A stretch of DNA of 64,000 nucleotides. It comes from Stenotrophomonas rhizophila. Lineage in GTDB: Bacteria; Pseudomonadota; Gammaproteobacteria; Xanthomonadales; Xanthomonadaceae. Location: the NCBI RefSeq assembly GCF_007667275.1, contig NZ_VDQT01000002.1, positions 310,001-374,000 on the forward strand, in the 5' to 3' direction. Under the pieces are notes generated by a model. It made no database searches, was not told the origin of the DNA, and saw nothing but the letters and a program-made list of their open reading frames with translations. Below are positions 24,101 through 34,321 of this stretch, one piece after another. Each line of letters starts with the position of its first letter. Position 1 is the stretch's first letter. The position numbers were made by a program, and so were the translations under genes.

Positions 24101-27100
24101 TTACGCGCGCGCTGCCCGCCTTACCAAGGCCTTCTCGCGCCGGCGCGCGCGCCAGCCGCGCCAGTGCTGCTGCAGGCACGAGAAGATCACATACAGCGCC
24201 GGCGTGCTGAGCAGGGTCAGGCTCTGCGAGAACAGCAACCCGCCGATCATCGCGATGCCCAGCGGCCGGCGCAGCTCGGACCCTTCGCCCAGGCCGATCG
24301 CCAACGGCACCGCGGCCAGGATCGCCACCATGGTGGTCATCATGATCGGGCGGAAGCGCACGATGCTGGCTTCGCGCACCGCTTCCAGCGGGCTCTTGCC
24401 GTGTTCGCGCTGGGCCACCACCGCGAAGTCGATCATCATGATCGCGTTCTTCTTGACGATGCCGATAAGCAACACCAGCGCGATCATCGAGATCACCGAC
24501 AGCTCTGTGTTGGTCACGAACAGCGCCAGCAGCGCGCCCACGCCCGCCGCCGGCAGCGTGGACAGGATGGTGACCGGATGCACCAGGCTTTCATACAGCA
24601 TGCCCAGGACCAGGTAGACGGTGATGATTGCCGCCAGCACCAGGATCAGCATCGAGTTCGGGTTGAGCTGCACGTTGAAGCCGCCGCCGTCGCTGATGCG
24701 GATGTCGCCCGGCAGGCGCAGTCCGTCCACGGTGGCCTTGATGATCGCCTCGCCTTCGCCGGTGCTCACGCCCGGGGCCAGGTTGTAGCTCAGGTCCATG
24801 GTGGTGTACTGGTTCTGGTGGGTGATCTGCGGCGGCGCCAGCCCCGGCACCTGCCGTGCCACCGCGGTGATCGGAATCATCTCGCCATTGCCGGCGCGCA
24901 CGTGGATCTCGTCCAGAGCACGCGGGGTGGCGGTCTGTTCCGGCATCGCGTTGACCACTACGCTGTACTGGTTGATGTCGGAGTAGATCGTGGAGATCTG
25001 GCGCTGGCCGAACGCGCCGTACAGCGCGCCATCGATCGCACCCACCGACACGCCCAGGCGTGCGGCCTTGGCGCGGTCGATCTCGATGTTCTGGCGCAGG
25101 CCGGCGGTGTCCACATCGGTCCCGACGTCGCGCAGCATCGGGTTCTTCTTCAGCGCGGCCTGCACCTTGGGCAGCCACTCCTGCAGCTGGGCCAGGTCGT
25201 TGCCCTGCAGCGACACGCGGTACTGCGCACCCTGGCTGTTGCCGCCGCCGCCGTCGCTGGGAAGGTCCTGGATCGCGCGCAGGCGCAATTCCAGGTCCGG
25301 GTAGCGGTCGGCCTTGGCACTCAGTCGGGCCAGTGCCTGCGCCGTGGTTTCTCGACGACCCTCCTTGCGGGTCTTCAGCTCGATGTTGAACTGCGCGCTG
25401 GAGCCCTGGCGCCCGCTGCCCAGGCGCACGCCCACGGTCTTGACCGCCGGGTCGGCCATCAGCATGTCGGTGATGCGGCGCTGGCGGTTGACCATGTCCT
25501 CGAACGAGACCGTGGCGCTGGAGTTGGCGCGGCCCCAGATCAGGCCGGTGTCCTGCGGCGGGAACGAGCCCTTCTTGACCGCGCCGGCCAGCATCACCGT
25601 GGCCACGATCAGCAGGATAGGGGTCAGCGACAACAGCAGCGCATGCCGCAGCGAGAAATCCAGGCAGACGGTGTACACGCGAAGCATGCGGTCGTGCGCG
25701 GCATCCAGGAAGCGGCCGATCCGCGACGGCTTGTCCGGCTCGGTGTGCGCGCTCAGGAAGCGGCTGCACAGCGCCGGGGTGAGCGTCAGCGAGACGATCA
25801 TCGAGACCACGATCGCCGCGACCAGGGTTACGGTGAACTCGCGGAAGAAGGCGCCGACCATGCCGCTGGCGAACAGCAGCGGAATGAACACCGCCACCAG
25901 CGAGGCGGTGATCGAGACGATGGTGAAGCCGATCTCGCGCGCGCCGGTGAGCGCCGCCTGCATGCGCGGCATGCCCTCGTCGAGGTGGCGCATGATGTTT
26001 TCGATCACCACGATCGCATCGTCGACCACGAAGCCGATCGCGATCACCAGCGCCAGCAGGCTCAGGTTGTTCAGGGTGAAGCCGAACACGTACATCACCA
26101 GTGCCGCACCGGCCAGCGACAGCGGCACGGTGATCGCCGCGATCAACGTCGGCGCCAGCCGGCGCAGGAACAGCGCCATGGTCAGTACCACCATCGCCAG
26201 GCTGATCAGCAGGGTGATCTGCACTTCATGCAGCGACGAGCGGATGGTCGGGGTGCGGTCGAAGTACGGCGTGAGCGTGGTGCCCGGTTGCAGGTAGTCG
26301 CGCAGCATCGGGATCTGCGCCTTGACCCGGTCCACGGTCTCCACGATGTTGGCGCCGGCGCGGGTGAACACGTACATCACCACCGCCGGTTTGTGGTCGA
26401 ACCACGCCGCCTGGTAGGCGTCCTGCTGGCCGTCGTAGACGGTGGCCACGTCCTTCAGGCGGATCACCCGGCCGTCGTCCTGGGTCTTGATCACCAGGTT
26501 GGCGAAGTCGGCCGCGCGTGACACCGAATCGTTGGCGATGATCGCCGTGGTGGTGTTGCCGTCGGTCAGGAAGCCGGTCGGCGAGGTCACGTTGGCCGCG
26601 CGCACCGCATTGCGCAGGTCATCCGGGGTCAGGTTCAACGCATTGAGCAGGCGCAGGTTGACGTCGACCCGCACCGCCGGGGTGGAGGCACCGGCGATGT
26701 CCACCGACGACACCCCGCTGATCTGGCGGATGCGCTGGGCCAGCAGTGAATCGGCCACGTTGTACAGCTCATCGGCCGACTGCGTCTGCGAGGTCAGCGC
26801 GATGGCGATGACCGGATCGTCGTTCGGGTTGGCCTTCTGGAACATCGGCGAGCCCAGCCCGGAGGGCAGGTCGGCCTGGGCCGAGTTGATCGCGGTCTGC
26901 ACGTCCAGCGCGGCCGAATCGATGTCCACCCCGCTCTGGAAGATCATGAAGACCAGCGAGCTGCCTTCGGAACTGGAGGAGCGCATCTGGTCCACGCCGG
27001 GCAGCTGGCCTAGGTGGCGTTCCAGCGGGGCGGTGACCGTGGAGGCCATGGTGGTGGCGTCCGCGCCGGACTGGCTGGCGTGCACGAAGATCACCGGGAT

Positions 27101-27223
27101 CTGGATGTTCGGCAGTGCCGACACCCCCAGCTTCAGGTAGCACATCAACCCCACCACGAACAGGCCGATGGCCAGCAGCGCGGTGCCGATCGGGCGGCGG
27201 ATGAACGGACCGGAGATGTTCAC
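24101..27223 (-). CDS. mdtC: RND efflux pump subunit, MdtC/SmeK-like
   Basis: This 1040-residue inner-membrane RND transporter starts FIRRPIGTALLAIGLFVVGL, has the paired Asp residues of the proton relay in FVVDDAIVVIENIMRHLDEG and the matching Lys in LLIGIVKKNAIMMIDFAVVA. It overlaps the previous pump gene by four bases (ATGA type), so the two are made together and probably form a B2C-type heterotrimer like E. coli MdtBC. In S. maltophilia the equivalent system is SmeIJK. No outer-membrane factor gene is present, so a shared TolC-like channel is assumed. Confidence 0.92.
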   Translation of the reverse strand: MNISGPFIRRPIGTALLAIGLFVVGLMCYLKLGVSALPNIQIPVIFVHASQSGADATTMASTVTAPLERHLGQLPGVDQMRSSSSEGSSLVFMIFQSGVDIDSAALDVQTAINSAQADLPSGLGSPMFQKANPNDDPVIAIALTSQTQSADELYNVADSLLAQRIRQISGVSSVDIAGASTPAVRVDVNLRLLNALNLTPDDLRNAVRAANVTSPTGFLTDGNTTTAIIANDSVSRAADFANLVIKTQDDGRVIRLKDVATVYDGQQDAYQAAWFDHKPAVVMYVFTRAGANIVETVDRVKAQIPMLRDYLQPGTTLTPYFDRTPTIRSSLHEVQITLLISLAMVVLTMALFLRRLAPTLIAAITVPLSLAGAALVMYVFGFTLNNLSLLALVIAIGFVVDDAIVVIENIMRHLDEGMPRMQAALTGAREIGFTIVSITASLVAVFIPLLFASGMVGAFFREFTVTLVAAIVVSMIVSLTLTPALCSRFLSAHTEPDKPSRIGRFLDAAHDRMLRVYTVCLDFSLRHALLLSLTPILLIVATVMLAGAVKKGSFPPQDTGLIWGRANSSATVSFEDMVNRQRRITDMLMADPAVKTVGVRLGSGRQGSSAQFNIELKTRKEGRRETTAQALARLSAKADRYPDLELRLRAIQDLPSDGGGGNSQGAQYRVSLQGNDLAQLQEWLPKVQAALKKNPMLRDVGTDVDTAGLRQNIEIDRAKAARLGVSVGAIDGALYGAFGQRQISTIYSDINQYSVVVNAMPEQTATPRALDEIHVRAGNGEMIPITAVARQVPGLAPPQITHQNQYTTMDLSYNLAPGVSTGEGEAIIKATVDGLRLPGDIRISDGGGFNVQLNPNSMLILVLAAIITVYLVLGMLYESLVHPVTILSTLPAAGVGALLALFVTNTELSVISMIALVLLIGIVKKNAIMMIDFAVVAQREHGKSPLEAVREASIVRFRPIMMTTMVAILAAVPLAIGLGEGSELRRPLGIAMIGGLLFSQSLTLLSTPALYVIFSCLQQHWRGWRARRREKALVRRAARA

Positions 27224-30200
27224 GCGCGGTCCTGGGCAGCGGCGTGGCGCAGCGCGCGCTGTTCACGGCGCTCGCGCAGCCATTCCGAATAGCGCTCCAT
27301 GTACAGGTAGATCACCGGCGTGGTGTACAGCGTGACCAGCTGCGAGATCAGCAGGCCGCCGACGATGGCGATGCCCAGCGGGCGGCGCAGCTCCGAACCG
27401 ATGCCGGTGCCCAGCGCCAGCGGCAACGCACCCAGCATGGCCGCGGCGGTGGTCATCATGATCGGGCGGAAGCGCAGCAGGCAGGCGCGGCGGATCGCTT
27501 CGTGCGCGTTGGCACCGGCGCGGCGCGCCTCGATGGCGAAGTCCACCATCATGATGCCGTTCTTCTTGACGATGCCGATCAGCAGCACGATGCCGACGAT
27601 GCCGTCTACCGACAGGCTCAGCCCACACACCATCAGCGCCAGCAGCGCGCCCACGCCCGCCGGCGGCAGGGTGGAAATGATCGTGATCGGGTGGATGTAG
27701 CTCTCGTACAGCACGCCGAGCACGATGTAGATCACCACCAGCGAGGCCAGCAGCAGCCAGACCACGTCGGTCTGGCTGCCGGTGAACTCGGCGGCCTTGC
27801 CGATGAACTGCGCGTGCACCTGCGCCGGCATGTCCAGGCTGGCACGGGTTTCCTCGATCGCCTTGACCGCATCGGACAGCGAATAGCCCGGGGCGATGTT
27901 GAACGAGACCGTCACCGCCGGCAGCTGCTGCTGGTGGCTGACCACCAGCGGGGTGCTGGTGACCTTGCCTTCGGCCAGCGCGGCCAGCGGAATGATGTTG
28001 CCCGCACCGACCGGGATGCCGGTGTTCTGCGCGCCGATGCCGGTGGCGGTGGACGAGTTGGACGAGGTGACCTGGCCGAAGTTGGTCGCGTTGCTGCCGG
28101 TCAGCGCGCCAGCGCCGTTGGAGGCCACCGCCAGCTGGTTCATCAGGGCGGTGCTGGTGCGGAACTCCGGTGCCACTTCCAGCACCACGCGGTACTGGTT
28201 GAGCTCGGTGAAGATGGTCGAGATCTGGCGCTGGCCGAACGCGTCGTACAGGGTGTCGTCGATGGTCTGCATCGGCACGCCCAGCACGCTGGCCTTGTCG
28301 CGGTCGATGTTCAGTTCCAGCGCGCGGCCCTGGTTGGACAGGTTGTTGTCCACGTCGGCCAGCTCCGGACGCTGCCGCAGCGCCTCGGTCAGGCGGGTGG
28401 CCTGCAGCGCGACCTGCGCGCTGTCCACGTCCGACAGCGAGTACTGGTACTCGGTCGCGGCCACGCGGGTATCCAGGGTCACGTCCTGGACCGGCTTGAG
28501 GTACAGCGCCACCCCGGGGATGTCGGCCACGGCCTGCTGCAGGCGCGGCAGGATCTCCTCCAGTCCGTCGCGGTCGCCGCGCTCCTTCAGCACGATCGAC
28601 AGTTGGCCCTGGTTGAGCGTGGGGTTCATGCTGCCGGCGCCAATGAAGGCGGCCACGCCGGTCACCGCCGGGTCGCTGCGCAGCGCTTCGGCCACCGCCT
28701 TGGTGCGCTGTTCCATCTGCGGGAAGGCGATGTTCTGGTCGGCCTGCACGACGCCGGTGATCAGCCCCGTGTCCTGCTCGGGCAGCAGACCCTTGGGAAT
28801 GACGATATAGAGCACCACGGTCAGCACCAACGCCCCGGCGGCCACCGCCAAGGTCATGCGCTGGTGCTCCAGCACCCAGTCCAGGCTGCGCTCGTACAGG
28901 CCGACGGTGCGGCTCCAGACGGTGCGCTTGCCGGCTGCGGCGGTGCGCTCGTGCGCGTCGTCGCCTTCAGGCAATGCGTCGGGCTTGAGCAGGTAGGCGC
29001 ACATCATCGGGGTGAGCGTCAGCGAGATCAGCATCGACAGCACCACCGCGATGCTCAGCACCCACGCAAACTCATGGAACAGCCGTCCGGTCACGCCCGG
29101 CATCAGCAACAGCGGCAGGAACACCGCCACCAGCGAGACGGTCAGCGAGAGCACGGTGAAGCCGATCTGGCGCGCGCCGATCTCGGCCGCTTCCGGGCCG
29201 CTCTTGCCCTGTTCGATGTAGCGCACGATGTTCTCGATCATCACGATCGCATCGTCGACCACGAAGCCGGTGGCCACCACCAGCGCCATCAGCGACAGGT
29301 TGTCCAGCGACATGCCGGCGAACGCCATCACCCCGAAGGTACCGGCCAGTGACAGCGGCACCGCCACCGACGGAATGATCGTGGCCCACAGCCGGCGCAG
29401 GAACACGAAGATCACCGCCACCACCAGGCCGATGGTGAGGATCAGGGTGAACTGCACTTCATGCACCGAGGCACGGATGGTTTCGGTGCGGTCGGAGAAC
29501 ACCTCCAGCTGCACGTCGGCCGGCAGGACGTTCTGCAGCTGCGGCAGCAGCGCGCGGATGCGCTCCACCGTCTGCACGATGTTGGCACCGGGCTGGCGGC
29601 GGATCTCGAGCAGCACCGCCGGCTTGCCATCGGCCCAGGCGGCGAGCTGGTCGTTCTCGACCCCGTCGATCACCTGCGCCACGTCCGACAGCCGCACCGG
29701 CGCGCCGTTCTTGTAGCTGATGATGGTCTCGCGGTACTCGGCGGCGCTGGTCAGCTGGTCGTTGGTGCCGATGCTGTAGGACTGGGTCTTGCCGTTGAGC
29801 GAGCCCTTGGGCGCGTTGACGTTGGCCTGGGTCAGCGCGCTGCGGAGGTCTTCCAGGGTCAGGCCCATGTTGGACAGCTGCGCCGGATTGACCTGGATGC
29901 GCACGGCCGGGCGCACGTTGCCGGCGATCGAGACCAGGCCCACGCCCTGCACCTGCGACAGGCGCTGGGCCAGGATCGAGTCGGCGTAATTGTTCACATC
30001 GCGCAGCGGGCGCGTGTCGGAGGTGAGCTTGAGGGTGATGATCGCCGCGTCGGCCGGGTTCACCCGGTTGTAGACCGGCTGGTAGGGCAGCGACGAGGGC
30101 AGGGTGGCCTGGCGGATCGCGGCCTGCACGTCCTGCGCGGCGATGTCGATGTCCCGGTCCATCGAGAACTGCAGGATGATCGTGGACAGGCCGGCCGACG

Positions 30201-30450
30201 AGTCGGACGTCATCAGCTCCAGCCCGGAGATCTGCCCGAACTGGCGCTCCAGCGGCGTGGTCACCAGCGAGGCCATGGTGGTGGCGTTGGCACCGGGGTA
30301 CTGGGTGGTGACCACCAGGCTGGGCGCATCGATTTCCGGCAGCGCCGACACCGGCAGCTGGCGGTAGCCGAGGATGCCGAGCAGCAGCAGGCCCGCCATC
30401 AACAGCGAGGTGGCGATGGGGCGGCGGATGAAGATCGTCGAAAAGCCCAC
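27220..30450 (-). CDS. mdtB: RND efflux pump subunit, MdtB/SmeJ-like
   Basis: The 1076-residue transporter follows E. coli MdtB closely (FIRRPIATSLLMAGLLLLGI, TTPLERQFGQISGLELM, FVVDDAIVMIENIVRYIEQG, LLIGIVKKNGIMMVDFAI), with the Asp pair and Lys of the proton pathway intact. It is longer than MdtB mainly through a Ser/Thr/Asn/Gly-rich insertion at about residues 775-810, in a periplasmic loop. It follows the adaptor gene after an 86-base gap that contains a hairpin. Substrates cannot be read from sequence; homologues export bile salts, novobiocin or aminoglycosides. Confidence 0.92.
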   Translation of the reverse strand: MGFSTIFIRRPIATSLLMAGLLLLGILGYRQLPVSALPEIDAPSLVVTTQYPGANATTMASLVTTPLERQFGQISGLELMTSDSSAGLSTIILQFSMDRDIDIAAQDVQAAIRQATLPSSLPYQPVYNRVNPADAAIITLKLTSDTRPLRDVNNYADSILAQRLSQVQGVGLVSIAGNVRPAVRIQVNPAQLSNMGLTLEDLRSALTQANVNAPKGSLNGKTQSYSIGTNDQLTSAAEYRETIISYKNGAPVRLSDVAQVIDGVENDQLAAWADGKPAVLLEIRRQPGANIVQTVERIRALLPQLQNVLPADVQLEVFSDRTETIRASVHEVQFTLILTIGLVVAVIFVFLRRLWATIIPSVAVPLSLAGTFGVMAFAGMSLDNLSLMALVVATGFVVDDAIVMIENIVRYIEQGKSGPEAAEIGARQIGFTVLSLTVSLVAVFLPLLLMPGVTGRLFHEFAWVLSIAVVLSMLISLTLTPMMCAYLLKPDALPEGDDAHERTAAAGKRTVWSRTVGLYERSLDWVLEHQRMTLAVAAGALVLTVVLYIVIPKGLLPEQDTGLITGVVQADQNIAFPQMEQRTKAVAEALRSDPAVTGVAAFIGAGSMNPTLNQGQLSIVLKERGDRDGLEEILPRLQQAVADIPGVALYLKPVQDVTLDTRVAATEYQYSLSDVDSAQVALQATRLTEALRQRPELADVDNNLSNQGRALELNIDRDKASVLGVPMQTIDDTLYDAFGQRQISTIFTELNQYRVVLEVAPEFRTSTALMNQLAVASNGAGALTGSNATNFGQVTSSNSSTATGIGAQNTGIPVGAGNIIPLAALAEGKVTSTPLVVSHQQQLPAVTVSFNIAPGYSLSDAVKAIEETRASLDMPAQVHAQFIGKAAEFTGSQTDVVWLLLASLVVIYIVLGVLYESYIHPITIISTLPPAGVGALLALMVCGLSLSVDGIVGIVLLIGIVKKNGIMMVDFAIEARRAGANAHEAIRRACLLRFRPIMMTTAAAMLGALPLALGTGIGSELRRPLGIAIVGGLLISQLVTLYTTPVIYLYMERYSEWLRERREQRALRHAAAQDRA

Positions 30451-30492
30451 GGGCGGATCCTTGCTGTTACGTCACGCTGCGATGCGGAGAGC

Positions 30493-30518
30493 CCACGCCG
30501 GAACCAGGTCCGGCGTGG
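30493..30518 (-). promoter_or_regulatory. Intercistronic hairpin between adaptor and pump genes
   Basis: CCACGCCGGA and TCCGGCGTGG form a perfect 10-pair stem with a 6-base loop in the 86 bases between mdtA and mdtB. No T tract follows in the leftward direction, so it is more likely an mRNA-stability element than a full terminator. Confidence 0.55.
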
Positions 30519-30536
30519 AAAACGGGGAACGCGCGG

Positions 30537-31781
30537 TCAGCGCGGGCCACCGCCACGGCGGCCACCCGGACCCTGCTTCTGCTGGGCGGCCTTGAGTTCG
30601 GCTTCGGTCGGCGCGGCCGGGGTTTCGCCCGGCTTCAGCGCGGTCACCTTGCTGCCCGGCTTGAGCCGGAACTGGCCCTCGCTGACCACGCGCTCGCCGC
30701 CCTTCAGCCCTTCGGTGATCTGCACCGCGCTGTCGCCCACTTCCACGCCGCTCTTCACCGTCTGCATGGCCACGGTGTTGTCCGGCTTGACGATGTAGAC
30801 GTATTCGCCGTCCGGGCCGCGCATCACCGCCTGGGTGGGAATGACCACGCCGCCGGCGATGGTCCGCAGCTGCATGCGCACGTTGACGAACTGGCCCGGC
30901 CACAGCGTGTTGTCGGTGTTGTCGAACACCGCGCGGGCGCGGAAGGTGCCGCTGTCGCTGCTGATCTGGTTGTCCACCACGTCGAGCCTGCCGCCGTCGG
31001 TGAGCACGTGGGCGTCGTTGCGGTCCAGCGCGGCAATGGCAACCGGGCCGGCCTGCTGGGCCTGGCGCACGTCCGGCAGCTGGCGTTCCGGCAGGTTGAA
31101 CACCACGTGGATCGGGTGGATCTGGGTCAGCGTGACCAGCGCGGTGCCGGCGCTGACCACGTTGCCCGCGTCCACCGCACGGATACCCGCGATGCCGGAG
31201 ATCGGCGCGGTCACCCGGGTGTACTGCAGCTGCACCTGGGCCGCACGCATGCTGGCCTCGTTGGCCGACACCGCGCTTTCGTACTGGGCCACCTGGTTGC
31301 GCTGCGTGTCCAGGTCGGTCCTGGCCACGTACTGGCGGTATTCGGGCGAGTTGGAGCGCTGGTAGTTCGAGCGCGCCGTGGCCAGCAGGGCCTGGTTCTG
31401 CTTCTTGGCGGCGGCGGCCTCGTCGAAGCTGGCCTGCAGGGTGCGCGGATCGATCTGCGCCAGCAGGTCGCCCTGTTTCACTTCCTGGCCTTCCTTGAAG
31501 TTGATGCTGATCAGCTGGCCACCCACCTGCGGGCTGACGGTGACCGTGTTCATCGCACTGACCGTGCCCAGCGCGCTGGCGTACACCGGCACGTCCTGGC
31601 GCGCCGCATCGATCACGGTGACCGGCACCGGGCCGTTGTCGCGCTCGCCGTCCCTGCCGGCCTCGGCCTGCGGACCGGCCTTGGCATCCTTACCCTTGCC
31701 GCCGCCGAGCATGCGCATGCCCACCAGCCCCACCACCAGCACTGCGATCACCAGCAGCACGATCTTCCAGAAACGCGACAT
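30537..31781 (-). CDS. mdtA: Membrane-fusion (adaptor) protein of the MdtABC/SmeIJK-type efflux system
   Basis: The 414-residue periplasmic adaptor has one N-terminal membrane anchor (about 5-25), a basic linker, and the usual lipoyl, coiled-coil and barrel parts: VSPQVGGQLISINFKEGQEVKQGDLLAQIDPR, a helical hairpin, TRVTAPISGIAGIRAVDAGNVV and LWPGQFVNVRMQL. It links the pumps to an outer-membrane channel. The C-terminus ends in a Gly/Arg-rich tail (GPGGRRGGGPR), which MdtA does not normally have. AGGAG lies 7 bases before the ATG. It is the first gene of the operon; no regulator gene is adjacent. Confidence 0.92.
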   Translation of the reverse strand: MSRFWKIVLLVIAVLVVGLVGMRMLGGGKGKDAKAGPQAEAGRDGERDNGPVPVTVIDAARQDVPVYASALGTVSAMNTVTVSPQVGGQLISINFKEGQEVKQGDLLAQIDPRTLQASFDEAAAAKKQNQALLATARSNYQRSNSPEYRQYVARTDLDTQRNQVAQYESAVSANEASMRAAQVQLQYTRVTAPISGIAGIRAVDAGNVVSAGTALVTLTQIHPIHVVFNLPERQLPDVRQAQQAGPVAIAALDRNDAHVLTDGGRLDVVDNQISSDSGTFRARAVFDNTDNTLWPGQFVNVRMQLRTIAGGVVIPTQAVMRGPDGEYVYIVKPDNTVAMQTVKSGVEVGDSAVQITEGLKGGERVVSEGQFRLKPGSKVTALKPGETPAAPTEAELKAAQQKQGPGGRRGGGPR

Positions 31782-32034
31782 TCAAAAACTCCTGAGGCTG
31801 GCGAAGGGCAGGGCCCGGTTGGCAGGGTGAAAGCATACCTGCCGCCCGCGACCTTTCATGCATGACGGATGGGACGGGCGGTCAGACCGGGAAGCGCCGC
31901 CAAGGTTCAACGGGCACCGCCGGTCGGTCTGCTGCCGTCCGGGAAACGCCTGGAGACGCGGAAAGTTACAGCGAAAACCACCCTGATGCCCTACATTCAG
32001 GTTCATCCCCTCGACGCGCCCTGGAGACCCCCGA

Positions 32035-33351
32035 ATGCCCCGTCTGTCGCTGCTGCTGTCCGCCCTGCTGCTTGCCTCGCCCGCGCTGGCCGCCACCGCC
32101 CCGGCCGAGCGCCCGGAAGTCACCGCCGCCGCCGCCCGCCTGCAGGCCCAGGTCGTGCAGTGGCGCCGCGACTTTCACCAGCACCCGGAGCTCTCCAACC
32201 GCGAGGAGCGCACCTCGGCCAAGGTCGCCGAACAGCTGCGCGCGATGGGCCTCAAGCCGAAGACCGGCATCGCCCATCACGGCGTGGTGGCGATCATCAA
32301 GGGTGGCAAACCGGGTCCACGCATCGCCCTGCGTGCGGACATGGACGCGCTGCCGGTGACCGAGCAGACCGGCCTGCCGTTTGCCTCCAAGGCCACCAGC
32401 ACCTACCGCGGCGAGCAGGTCGGGGTGATGCACGCCTGCGGTCACGACGCGCACACCGCCACCCTGCTCGGCGTGGCTGATGCGCTGGTAAAGATGCGCG
32501 AAAACCTGCCCGGCGAAGTGATGCTGATCTTCCAGCCCGCCGAAGAAGGGGCGCCGCCGCCGGAAGAGGGCGGGGCGGCGCTGATGCTCAAGCAGGGCCT
32601 GTTCGCCGATTTCAAGCCGGATGCGGTGTTCGGCCTGCATGTGTTTTCCAGCGTCCAGGCGGGCCAGATCGCAGTGCGCGGCGGCCCGCTGATGGCGGCC
32701 TCGGACCGCTTCGGGATCAAGGTCATCGGCCGCCAGACCCATGGCTCGGCACCGTGGAACGGGGTGGATCCGATCGTCGCCACCGCCGACCTGGTCGGCA
32801 CCGCGCAGACCATCGTCAGCCGCCGCTCCAACATCTCCAAGCAGCCGGCGGTGGTGTCCTTCGGCGCGATCAAGGGCGGCATCCGCTACAACATCATTCC
32901 CGACGAAGTGGAGATGGTGGGCACCATCCGCACCTTCGACGAGGGCATGCGCCAGCAGATCTTCGCCGACCTGCGCAACGTCGCCGAGCACACCGCTGCC
33001 GCGCATGGCGCCAAGGCGGAGACCGAGATCTTCGAAGCCGAAGGCAACCCGGCCACGGTCAACGACCCAGCGCTCACCGCGCGCATGCTGCCGAGCCTGC
33101 AGGCGGTGGTCGGCGAGTCCAACGTCTACGAGCCGCCGCTGCAGATGGGCGCCGAGGACTTCTCGCTGTACGCCCAGCAGGTACCGGCCATGTTCTTCTT
33201 CGTGGGTTCCACCAGCGAAGGGATCGACCCGGCCAAGGCCCCGGCCAACCATTCGCCGAAGTTCCTGCTGGACGAGAAGGCGCTGGACGTGGGCCTGCGC
33301 GCGCTGCTGCAGGTGAGCCTGGATTACCTCAACGCGCCGAAGGGCGGCTGA
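32035..33351 (+). CDS. Secreted M20-family amidohydrolase/peptidase
   Basis: The 438-residue product has a signal peptide (LLLSALLLASPALA-ATA), so it is exported. The catalytic domain shows the M20D metal site: ALRADMDALPV, MHACGHDAHTATLLG with the metal-binding Cys and His residues, FQPAEEG with catalytic Glu, GLHVF and a late His (NHSPKF). Relatives hydrolyse N-acyl amino acids or dipeptides (hippurate, auxin conjugates). The substrate here is unknown. It is divergent from mdtA with about 250 bases between, in which I see no clear promoter. Confidence 0.88.
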   Translation: MPRLSLLLSALLLASPALAATAPAERPEVTAAAARLQAQVVQWRRDFHQHPELSNREERTSAKVAEQLRAMGLKPKTGIAHHGVVAIIKGGKPGPRIALRADMDALPVTEQTGLPFASKATSTYRGEQVGVMHACGHDAHTATLLGVADALVKMRENLPGEVMLIFQPAEEGAPPPEEGGAALMLKQGLFADFKPDAVFGLHVFSSVQAGQIAVRGGPLMAASDRFGIKVIGRQTHGSAPWNGVDPIVATADLVGTAQTIVSRRSNISKQPAVVSFGAIKGGIRYNIIPDEVEMVGTIRTFDEGMRQQIFADLRNVAEHTAAAHGAKAETEIFEAEGNPATVNDPALTARMLPSLQAVVGESNVYEPPLQMGAEDFSLYAQQVPAMFFFVGSTSEGIDPAKAPANHSPKFLLDEKALDVGLRALLQVSLDYLNAPKGG

Positions 33352-33371
33352 GGCAACACGAGCGCCAGGCC

Positions 33372-33475
33372 GCACGACCAACGGTCGTGCGCTACCCGCG
33401 AACCGTGGTTTGGGGCGCCGGACGCCCATCGCGGCCGCACGCCCCTGCCGGTAGGGCCCGACCGTTGGTCGGGCC
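33372..33475. repeat. Two opposed GTAG-type REP palindromes
   Basis: One element (33372-33396) reads GCACGACCAACGGTCGTGC then GCTACC; the other (33450-33475) reads GGTAGGGCCCGACCGTTGG onward. They lie in inverted orientation between the convergent M20 and queF genes. Confidence 0.8.
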
Positions 33476-33502
33476 GCGGCGCACCGCGCCCGGCCGTTGA
33501 AC

Positions 33503-34321
33503 TTATTGCCGCAGGTCCCTTACGGTCCGCCCCGGCTGCTCGATCCCCGCCGTGGCGCGCCACGGGTTGATGTCCAGTCCGCCACGGCGCGTGTAACGCG
33601 CTTCCACTTCCAGCCATTCCGGCCGACAGCGCAGGCTGATCTCGTTGAAGATGCGCTCCACGCACTGCTCGTGGAATTCGGCATGCTCGCGGTAGCTCAC
33701 CAGATACCGCAGCAGGCCTTCACGGTCGATGCGCGGGCCGCGGTAACGCACGCTCACGCTGGCCCAGTCCGGCTGGCCGGTGACCGGGCAGTTGGACTTG
33801 AGCAGCGCCGAACTCAACGTTTCGGTCACTACCTGCCCGGCATTGGACGACAGGTATTCCGGTGCCGGCGGGCCGTAGCGTTCAATGACCACGTCCAGCC
33901 CATCCACGGATTCGCCTTCGGCATCGTCCACCAGCGGCGGCACCCCGACCACCACGTTCACCACCGCGCCGGCGCAGGCCGACAGGTCGCCGGCAATCCG
34001 CTGCAGGGCCTGTGCATCGTCATCGAAGCGGGTGCTGTTGAGCGAGTTGAGATACAGCTTGAACGACTTGGACTCGATCAGGTTCGGCGAGGTGCACGGC
34101 ACGCTGATGGTCGCCACCGCCACCCTCGGCTTGCCGCGCCGGTCCAGCCAGCTCAGCTCGTAGGCCTGCCAACGGTCATGGCCGACGAACGGCAGGTTGG
34201 CGTCATCCACCCCGATCTCTTCGCGCGCGGCGCGGCGGGGGATCGGGAACAGCAGGGTGGGGTCGTACTGGGAGGGGTAAGCAACCTCGCGACCGAGGCT
34301 GGAGTCCTGGGGGGTATTCAT
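33503..34321 (-). CDS. queF: NADPH-dependent 7-cyano-7-deazaguanine reductase (preQ0 reductase)
   Basis: QueF reduces preQ0 to preQ1 in queuosine synthesis. The 272-residue product is the long, tandem T-fold form found in E. coli. It has the substrate-binding [11 protein letters not shown] motif and the catalytic Cys178 in [14 protein letters not shown], with Asp185. A TAAAAT -10-like element lies only six bases before the ATG at 34321, so the mRNA may be nearly leaderless. I see no preQ1 riboswitch before it. Confidence 0.95.
   Translation of the reverse strand: MNTPQDSSLGREVAYPSQYDPTLLFPIPRRAAREEIGVDDANLPFVGHDRWQAYELSWLDRRGKPRVAVATISVPCTSPNLIESKSFKLYLNSLNSTRFDDDAQALQRIAGDLSACAGAVVNVVVGVPPLVDDAEGESVDGLDVVIERYGPPAPEYLSSNAGQVVTETLSSALLKSNCPVTGQPDWASVSVRYRGPRIDREGLLRYLVSYREHAEFHEQCVERIFNEISLRCRPEWLEVEARYTRRGGLDINPWRATAGIEQPGRTVRDLRQ

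Noticed and set aside
21947-26521. 1524-codon plus-strand frame
   Set aside because: It lies opposite the siderophore receptor and mdtC, and its His/Gln/Arg/Asp-rich translation shows no domain; a high-GC shadow.
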